Made by a program: the position numbers and the translations under genes. Below the pieces are notes generated by a model that searched no databases, had not been told where the DNA came from, and was given only the letters and a program-made list of their open reading frames with translations. From a virus, in the IMG/VR virus record IMGVR_UViG_3300034073_002329, positions 1 through 26,233 of that record: a stretch of 26,233 nucleotides of DNA; one strand, written 5' to 3'. Of this stretch, positions 21,681-26,233 are shown in pieces; the stretch's first letter is position 1; each line of letters begins with the position of its first letter.

Positions 21681-21935
21681 TCAGTCGTCGTAAATCAGAT
21701 CGATCTTTATTTTTCGGATAGGTTGGCCGAGGTACTCGTCGACCTCGCAGGGAAGCTCCCGGACAATATCCATGAGGATATTGACGTATAGGTTGTCGCG
21801 GTATTCCATCATCAGCGCCATCTCGCGAGTTTGTAAATCTCCGAGCGGGCTACACTCATCGTCCCAATTGAAGGTGCGTTCATTTGCACGCTCATTGGCG
21901 CAGCGGGCGATGTTCGCCCAATCAACACTTGTCAT
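21681..21935 (-). CDS. Hypothetical protein (84 aa)
   Basis: ATG 21935 follows the endolysin stop by three bases. An acidic protein with the stretch RCANERANERTFNWDDECSP and an end KIKIDLIYDD. No membrane span, so it is probably not a holin or spanin, despite its place next to the endolysin. Family not recognised. Confidence 0.6.
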   Translation of the reverse strand: MTSVDWANIARCANERANERTFNWDDECSPLGDLQTREMALMMEYRDNLYVNILMDIVRELPCEVDEYLGQPIRKIKIDLIYDD

Positions 21936-21938
21936 GAT

Positions 21939-23174
21939 TTAAATAGAGGCCCGGATGTACCAGCCTGATGTGGGCGATTCTACGAGCCAACGCGGCCCGA
22001 GGTTCTTTTTAGAGTACTTCAGTTTCGCGCCCTTGGTGCTCACATAAGTACCGTTAATAAGATCAAGGTCACCAAAAGGATCGTTTACATACACGCTCTT
22101 ATTGTCGGCTGTGCGTCCGATAATCACGAGCCAGTGACCCCCTCCAGTCGGGTTGCTGACCGAACCCTTGTGAAGAATACCGATGGGAACAGGGATCCCT
22201 CGTTCCAGAAGGTCGTCGATCTCATCCCACGAGCCGTTTTGTTTAAACGACGCAGCTAACCCATAGTCCTGCAGTGCTTCAAGCTGAGAAGTAGGGCTGG
22301 TTGTATCGCCATACTTGAAGACGGTGTTGATATACTGATCGTCAGATGTAATACTGTTGGGTTTTAAATACTTCAACAGCATCGCACACGAGCTAGAAAA
22401 GCAGGTGCGCATGGGGTCGCGATGATTATCTCGCTGACTGTAGTACGGTACGTTTAAAATAATATCTTTAGGCGTAACAGGTGCAGTCTCGTTAGAGATA
22501 GGATCGTTGATAATTTTAAAGTGATCGGGGAATAACCACCAGTCACGGTCCGGCTGAGCGGTCAGCTTGACCTTGTAGTGGACTTCACCGGGAAGCATCG
22601 AGATCTCATCCCATTCGTGGGCGGATCCCTTCGGCACGAACAACTTCTCCTCAGCAGCGAGGTCAGCGCTCTGCAGAGGACGGCGCTTTAACCACGTGTC
22701 CTGTTTGGCGAGGATGGAGTGGCCCAAGAGAGGATGAGGCGCCTTCGACAAAAATAGCGCCTTCTCAGCGTTTCGCCGTTTTGTTAAGCCTTCCAACACT
22801 TTGTCGCCCGCCTTGTTCCAACGCAAGAACTGCGATGCAACGACATTGCGATCAGCGTTATCGTTCAGGAGCCTTAAAAGCGTGGAGGTTTTGAAGGCAC
22901 CTAAACCAACGTTAAACGCAAATGAGACTAATGCGTCAAATTCAGACTGAGTTAAAGAAACGCGTACGTTAGCCGCAACACCAGACGCGAACCGTCCGAC
23001 ATCCTGAGCAAGGATGTCATCTGCTTGCTTCTGAGTGATGGTGAGACCATCGTGGACATTCGGACCTGTGTGACCGTAGCCTATTGTCCAAATGCCCACG
23101 GCGTCTTGATACGCCTTCAGCTTGCAGCCCTCGAATCTCTTAATGAGATCGAGCCCAGCCTGGGAGAGTTTCAT
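21939..23174 (-). CDS. Modular endolysin: GH24 lysozyme plus C39-like peptidase
   Basis: A 411-residue lytic enzyme with two catalytic domains. Residues 1-143 are a T4-type lysozyme: E15, D24 and T30 in RFEG, YQDAVG and IWTIGYGHT match T4 E11, D20 and T26. Residues about 154-221 form an SH3-like linker (DTWLKRRPLQSADL ... WWLFPDHFKI), of a kind I know from cyanobacterial wall proteins. Residues about 237-411 are a C39-like papain-fold peptidase: Q247 in YYSQRDN, C258, H347 in GGGHWLV and D365 in VYVNDPFG. It would cut both glycan and peptide bonds. No signal peptide is visible, so release depends on a holin; the best candidate is the 62-residue protein at 24304. It overlaps the gene upstream by four bases. 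Confidence 0.92.
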   Translation of the reverse strand: MKLSQAGLDLIKRFEGCKLKAYQDAVGIWTIGYGHTGPNVHDGLTITQKQADDILAQDVGRFASGVAANVRVSLTQSEFDALVSFAFNVGLGAFKTSTLLRLLNDNADRNVVASQFLRWNKAGDKVLEGLTKRRNAEKALFLSKAPHPLLGHSILAKQDTWLKRRPLQSADLAAEEKLFVPKGSAHEWDEISMLPGEVHYKVKLTAQPDRDWWLFPDHFKIINDPISNETAPVTPKDIILNVPYYSQRDNHRDPMRTCFSSSCAMLLKYLKPNSITSDDQYINTVFKYGDTTSPTSQLEALQDYGLAASFKQNGSWDEIDDLLERGIPVPIGILHKGSVSNPTGGGHWLVIIGRTADNKSVYVNDPFGDLDLINGTYVSTKGAKLKYSKKNLGPRWLVESPTSGWYIRASI

Positions 23175-23608
23175 CGCTCTTGGACTTCAATCCCGATGCG
23201 ATACTCAGAACCAGTGCGACCTTTCAGCTGAATGTACGCGGCGTAGGAACCAGAAGCTGCGATGCGCTGCTGAGTCACAGTCGCGCTACGGCTGCTGTAT
23301 TTAGAAGGACGGGCAGTCATCACTTCAGTACCAGCAGAGTTAAGGATGATTACCTCACCGCATTCCCGCTGGTTACGAATATCAACTTGCAGAATCCCGG
23401 TGGCGTTAACGGTCAGTGGGTAATAATCGGAAATACCGTAGAGTCCATCAGCGGTGTACTCGCGAGCACCGGCACTAACAACAACCACGCCGCTTGCATT
23501 CAGAGTGCGGCGTTGATCAAAGTGCGTCGAGTTAGAACGCTGGTTGGTGGTAGAGAGCCCGCTAGCCAGAGTGGGGTCGAGCTCTAAATTTTTCGAAAAT
23601 TGAGTCAT
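23171..23608 (-). CDS. Possible virion protein, beta-rich (145 aa)
   Basis: The first gene of the leftward operon, starting at ATG 23608 a short distance after a TATAAT box. The N-terminus is Ser/Thr/Asn-rich and flexible; residues about 40-145 are beta-rich with short repeats of alternating hydrophobics (GVVVVSAG, GILQVDIRNQ, GEVIILNSAG) and end in YIQLKGRTGSEYRIGIEVQE. The last part resembles PPC-like beta-sandwich domains (G-x-Y-x-(L/I)-x-(I/V)). It is probably a structural or host-binding protein, but this is an inference. It overlaps the endolysin start by four bases. Confidence 0.6.
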   Translation of the reverse strand: MTQFSKNLELDPTLASGLSTTNQRSNSTHFDQRRTLNASGVVVVSAGAREYTADGLYGISDYYPLTVNATGILQVDIRNQRECGEVIILNSAGTEVMTARPSKYSSRSATVTQQRIAASGSYAAYIQLKGRTGSEYRIGIEVQER

Positions 23609-23630
23609 CTTTCGACCCTACGATTCCCTA

Positions 23631-23636
23631 ATTATA
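23631..23636 (-). promoter_or_regulatory. TATAAT -10 box for leftward operon
   Basis: On the minus strand the hexamer is exactly TATAAT, 23 bases before ATG 23608, which implies a short leader. No good -35 is found at 16-18 bases. It would drive the operon that ends at 18989. Confidence 0.5.
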
Positions 23637-23672
23637 AACGTTTACTACCGGTGATCTCTACCGACGATGTTC

Positions 23673-23688
23673 TAAACTTTAGGGGAGG
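23673..23688 (+). promoter_or_regulatory. TAAACTTTAG motif and Shine-Dalgarno AGGGGAGG
   Basis: TAAACTTTAG (23673-23682) recurs at 24976-24985 before the tail fibre gene. It runs into AGGGGAGG (23681-23688), a good ribosome binding site 12 bases before GTG 23701. TAAACT could act as a -10 box for the rightward lysis genes. Confidence 0.4.
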
Positions 23689-23700
23689 CGAAACAACACA

Positions 23701-23964
23701 GTGGAAGCTTTAGTTGCTGCGGTGGGCGTTTTCGCCGCTCTGGTTACATGGAGTCACGAACAACGTCAGCGCGTAGTCAACGACAGATTTGAGTCGATTA
23801 AGACTCGTATTACGACGGCAGAAACACAGTTGAAGGAACTGCCAGAAAAGTACGTTCTAAAGTCAGATTTAAATGCAGAACTAGATGATATTCGGGTATG
23901 GTTGAGGTCAATTAACGACAAATTAGATCGTTTAATTATGGGTAAAGTAAGTGAAAAACTCTAA
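23701..23964 (+). CDS. Small membrane protein with coiled coil (lysis-related?)
   Basis: GTG start with a good Shine-Dalgarno; 87 residues. A hydrophobic N-terminal stretch at about 3-17 (ALVAAVGVFAALVTW) is a likely membrane anchor. Residues about 25-85 are a coiled coil ending ELDDIRVWLRSINDKLDRLI. This layout is common in phage lysis cassettes (spanin-like or holin-associated proteins), and a holin-like gene follows two genes later. No lipoprotein box is present. The stop lies 14 bases inside the next gene, so the two are coupled. Confidence 0.65.
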   Translation: MEALVAAVGVFAALVTWSHEQRQRVVNDRFESIKTRITTAETQLKELPEKYVLKSDLNAELDDIRVWLRSINDKLDRLIMGKVSEKL

Positions 23965-24265
23965 CTACAACATTTGGTTTGCGTTATGTTATGAGCTTTT
24001 AATTAAACTGGGTGAACACTACAAAAGTTTAAAGAACAATTACTGGGTTAAGCTAGCTCTCCGTTACTGCCACGAGGATTGGGTCCTCTGGAAAGTCGAA
24101 AATACCCTGCGATCTGTTGATCGAGATATCGAAAAGATTGTTGAAGAGTGGGATAAACAGGAAAAGCCTAAGTACGAATTAATTGAGCATGAACCCGACG
24201 GATCGAAGGCTCAAGAGTTGCTTGGTGGTGCGATGGAAATTAAATCAACGTGGCGGCGTGATTAA
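23951..24265 (+). CDS. Hypothetical protein (104 aa), Trp/Tyr-rich
   Basis: GTG 23951 overlaps the preceding gene by 14 bases. The N-terminal 45 residues are aromatic and moderately hydrophobic (NIWFALCYELLIKL, NYWVKLALRY) and may sit at a membrane surface; the rest is charged and helical (LRSVDRDIEKIVEEWDKQE). The position between two membrane proteins suggests a role in lysis or entry. Family unknown. Confidence 0.6.
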   Translation: MKNSNYNIWFALCYELLIKLGEHYKSLKNNYWVKLALRYCHEDWVLWKVENTLRSVDRDIEKIVEEWDKQEKPKYELIEHEPDGSKAQELLGGAMEIKSTWRRD

Positions 24266-24276
24266 CTAAGTAGTTT

Positions 24277-24282
24277 TATAAT
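24277..24282 (+). promoter_or_regulatory. TATAAT -10 box before holin-like gene
   Basis: A consensus hexamer TATAAT starting 12 bases after the previous stop and 27 bases before ATG 24304. There is no clear -35, but the position suits a separate promoter for the holin-like gene. Confidence 0.5.
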
Positions 24283-24303
24283 GTAGGTAACCGCCGGAAT
24301 ACC

Positions 24304-24492
24304 ATGACTGCCGCTATCGCTTTCCTTGCCGCCCACTGGGTGGATATCGTCGCTATCGCTGCCGCAGCTCACGCTTTAGCACTGGTTATCGTAAACACTA
24401 CTCCTACGCCTAAAGATGATGAACTGTACGGTAAAGTTTATAAATTTATCGAAGTCATCGCAGGTATCGTGACCAAGATCGCTAAGAAGTGA
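24304..24492 (+). CDS. Holin-like small membrane protein (62 aa)
   Basis: ATG 24304 has its own -10 box. An N-terminal hydrophobic helix at about 2-30 (AIAFLAAHWVDIVAIAAAAHALALVIV) spans the membrane; NTTPTPKDDELYGKVYKFIEVIAGIVTKIAKK is a polar loop and a second amphipathic helix with a basic tip. I associate this layout with small holin-like proteins in marine and freshwater phages. It would permeabilise the membrane so the endolysin can reach the wall. A strong terminator begins 14 bases after the stop. The last 11 bases overlap an opposing HNH gene. Confidence 0.6.
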   Translation: MTAAIAFLAAHWVDIVAIAAAAHALALVIVNTTPTPKDDELYGKVYKFIEVIAGIVTKIAKK

Positions 24493-24880
24493 TTTCTTCC
24501 TCATCGCCTGCTGGGAGCTGTAATGGCTCCTCGCAGGCTTTTTTGTACGCCACGGCGGACTCGGATTGATTTGGATCCGTCGCTATCCATTCCAGAATTT
24601 TAAGTTCCCTGTCGGACGTCCAAAACGTCTGCGACCTAAACCAAAGCATATGATCCGTATCTGACTTCTGAAGATTGCAATCAGCACAAGCTGCTACTAA
24701 GTTATTCCTAATTGTCTTACCTCCTCGGGCCTTAGGTACGATGTGATCCAATGTGGACGGATTTTCGCGTCCACAATAAGCACAACCGTCCCAGGAATCT
24801 AAGATATCCCGACGGAACCGCTTCCTCGCAGTTCTCCTCTGTAAGCACTGGAGGGAGAACAGGAGATCGTTTTCTGACAT
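24482..24880 (-). CDS. HNH endonuclease (McrA-like)
   Basis: ATG 24880 (MSENDLLFSLQC) is preferred; GTG 24889 would add three residues. The 132-residue protein has a canonical HNH zinc-finger nuclease core: C-x2-C in CAYCG, TLDHIVPKARGG with the catalytic Asp-His, NNL and C-x2-C in CADCN followed by LQKSD. All key residues are present, so it could be active. It faces the rightward lysis and tail genes, and its last codons are shared with the strong plus-strand terminator at 24506. It looks like a free-standing homing-type insertion between the lysis cassette and the tail fibre gene. Confidence 0.9.
   Translation of the reverse strand: MSENDLLFSLQCLQRRTARKRFRRDILDSWDGCAYCGRENPSTLDHIVPKARGGKTIRNNLVAACADCNLQKSDTDHMLWFRSQTFWTSDRELKILEWIATDPNQSESAVAYKKACEEPLQLPAGDEEEITS
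24506..24544 (+). terminator. Strong rho-independent terminator inside opposing HNH gene
   Basis: GCCTGC (24506-24511) pairs with GCAGGC (24533-24538), and GGAGC (24514-24518) with GCTCC (24526-24530), followed by six T. It ends the holin-like unit. The same bases encode part of the C-terminus of the HNH protein on the other strand. Confidence 0.88.
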
Positions 24881-25010
24881 CCGGCTCACTCGAAGAGTGG
24901 CTTTAGGTCATTTTAGAAAATTTAAATTACTAAATGATTAAAACACTCTGTAGTCTAAAGAACATTTAAACCAGTTAAACTTTAGTTGTACCTAACGGGG
25001 AAAATGAACC
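24881..25010 (+). promoter_or_regulatory. AT-rich gap with promoter-like elements before tail fibre
   Basis: This 130-base stretch holds no gene. It has a CACTC/GAGTG hairpin (24887-24891, 24895-24899), a run of AT-rich DNA (24911-24985) and the TAAACTTTAG motif at 24976-24985 that also lies before the 23701 gene. GGGGAA at 24997-25002 serves as Shine-Dalgarno for GTG 25011. It is the likely promoter region of the tail fibre gene. Confidence 0.4.
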
Positions 25011-26233
25011 GTGGCTGAAGTTAATTTTCTGGTTAAAAAAGGGCTGACTGTGCCCAAAGGCAGCGAATCCACGCCTGCGATTATTTTCGATGCGTCCGAC
25101 CCGAATACTGGTATTTACTCCCCTGCCGCAGACCAACTAGCCATCTCGACTAATGGCACTGGGCGGTTGTTTGTTGATAGCAGTGGCCGAGTTGGCGTGG
25201 GAACCAGTACTCCTGGCGGTTTGCTTCACTTAAAGAGTCCTTCTGCAACTGCTGCGTATATATACATCTCAGGGAATGACGCCAGCCCAGAAACTTTTTT
25301 TATTGGCCAAGACACGTCTGGGTTGACGCGTCTGTTTCATAATGGTGCATATCCAATTACATTCTGGACAAACGGTACTGAACGCGTCCGACTCACGGGC
25401 GACGGCAAATTAGGTCTGGGGACTAGTAGCCCTAGCGTTAGATTTGAAGCATCGGACACTGCTCCTCCTAACGGCGTTGTCGCTACCTTTAGAAATTCGA
25501 CTGCTGCTGGAGGGACATACGCCGGCATTTCACTGAACAACAGCGGCGGCACTACTCAGTCGGTAAACCTGCTCGCCAATAGAGTAACGGCGTCACCTGG
25601 AGCTGATTTTGTTGTTCAGGTTTCAGATGGTAGTACAGGCGCATTGCAAGAGCGCCTCCGTATTACTGAAACTGGCCGAGTAGGGATTGGTACTACGAGT
25701 CCTTGGAGCCAGTTTAGCGTCAACATGGACGCTAACAATATGCGTTTTGGCACAGCTCTTGACGCAGGAGGCAATCCATCTATTGATCTTTATCGTTGGC
25801 AAGGCACTAGCACTAACTATAAATCTGCAAGAATATCTTGCCTTACTGACGGCAGCATTTCAATCCTTAACGCTACAGCAAACTCAACTGATTTTTCTGC
25901 TCAGAGTTTCACCGAACGCGCCCGCATCACATCAAGTGGGCAGCTTTTGGTTGGCACGTCTACTGCGCGTAGTGCTGTAAGCGGCGGATCACCACTCGTC
26001 CAGATTGAGGGAGGCAGTGGAACGTCGGGAAACCTTTTGTCCGCTGTGCGTAACAGCAATGATGTTTACTCAGCTTCAATTATTCTTGGTAAGACTAGGG
26101 GAACAGTCGGTACAACTACTATTGTCCAAAATAATGACTGGCTTGGCTATATCGCATTCGATGGGGCTGATGGCGGCAATCTCAAGGAAGGAGCTTCAAT
26201 TAAAGCCGAGGTAGACGGCACCCCCGGCCCTAA
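25011..26233 (+). CDS. Tail fibre protein, partial (runs off right edge)
   Basis: GTG 25011 opens a frame that remains free of stops for 407 codons to the window end. The N-terminus contains DPNTGIYSPAADQLAISTNGT (about 30-50), then the typical phage fibre repeat with an ER-x-R-(I/L) strand and a G-x-(V/L)-G-(V/I/L)-GT-(S/T)-x-P turn: copies at 59-68, 124-141, 214-231 and a degenerate copy at 302-319. The visible end reads ASIKAEVDGTPGP. Such fibres bind the host surface. Many end in a self-cleaving S74 chaperone domain, which would lie beyond the window. An out-of-frame ATG at 25004 ends after four codons, so GTG is the start. Confidence 0.9.
   Translation, partial: MAEVNFLVKKGLTVPKGSESTPAIIFDASDPNTGIYSPAADQLAISTNGTGRLFVDSSGRVGVGTSTPGGLLHLKSPSATAAYIYISGNDASPETFFIGQDTSGLTRLFHNGAYPITFWTNGTERVRLTGDGKLGLGTSSPSVRFEASDTAPPNGVVATFRNSTAAGGTYAGISLNNSGGTTQSVNLLANRVTASPGADFVVQVSDGSTGALQERLRITETGRVGIGTTSPWSQFSVNMDANNMRFGTALDAGGNPSIDLYRWQGTSTNYKSARISCLTDGSISILNATANSTDFSAQSFTERARITSSGQLLVGTSTARSAVSGGSPLVQIEGGSGTSGNLLSAVRNSNDVYSASIILGKTRGTVGTTTIVQNNDWLGYIAFDGADGGNLKEGASIKAEVDGTPGP

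Noticed and set aside
1-26233. tRNA genes, CRISPR arrays, insertion sequences, integrase or attachment sites
   Set aside because: I read for cloverleaf cores (GGTTCRANNCC), regularly spaced repeats and transposase or integrase motifs and saw none. HNH genes are the only mobile-type genes visible.

Overview
This looks like part of a tailed cyanobacterial virus (cyanophage) genome. It is gene-dense, with tiny or overlapping gaps and many small unknown proteins. It carries a phage-type DNA replication set, a flavin-dependent thymidylate synthase (ThyX), a lysis module and a repeat-rich tail fibre. The clearest host clue is a minus-strand 80-residue NblA-like protein. NblA triggers breakdown of phycobilisomes, so the host should be a phycobilisome-bearing cyanobacterium. 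The endolysin linker also resembles a domain I associate with cyanobacterial wall enzymes. No capsid, portal or terminase gene is visible, so the morphotype is open.

Layout. (1) Bases 1-6872, rightward: a partial gene, small unknown genes, then a cassette of a DUF3150-like protein, a 69-residue protein, a MoxR-type AAA+ ATPase and a vWA (MIDAS) protein, then three unknown genes closed by a terminator at 6902. (2) Bases 6950-18917, mostly rightward: family-A DNA polymerase, an HNH-AP2 homing-type endonuclease, unknown genes, an SSB-like protein and partner, the antisense nblA-like gene, a probable pseudo-methyltransferase, an acidic-tail protein, a PD-(D/E)XK nuclease, a primase-helicase (AEP-like plus SF3) and a membrane-anchored protein. 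(3) Bases 18989-23608, leftward: one compact operon read from a TATAAT box at 23631 to a bidirectional terminator near 18950. It encodes a possible virion protein, a two-enzyme endolysin, small unknown proteins (two of them only 44 and 58 residues), ThyX and two unknown genes. (4) Bases 23701-24544, rightward: small membrane and holin-like genes ending in a strong terminator that lies inside the end of an opposing HNH gene. (5) From 25011 to the window end: a tail-fibre gene that runs off the edge.

How it fits together: the polymerase, primase-helicase, SSB-like protein and PD-(D/E)XK nuclease would copy and process phage DNA, and ThyX would supply dTMP. The NblA-like protein may remodel the host antenna. 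The MoxR-vWA-DUF3150-like set is a chaperone-like machine of unknown target and, with the pseudo-methyltransferase, is the least understood part. Four HNH-type genes and a codon-use shift inside the polymerase gene point to mobile-endonuclease activity. All calls come from reading the sequence; no database search was run.
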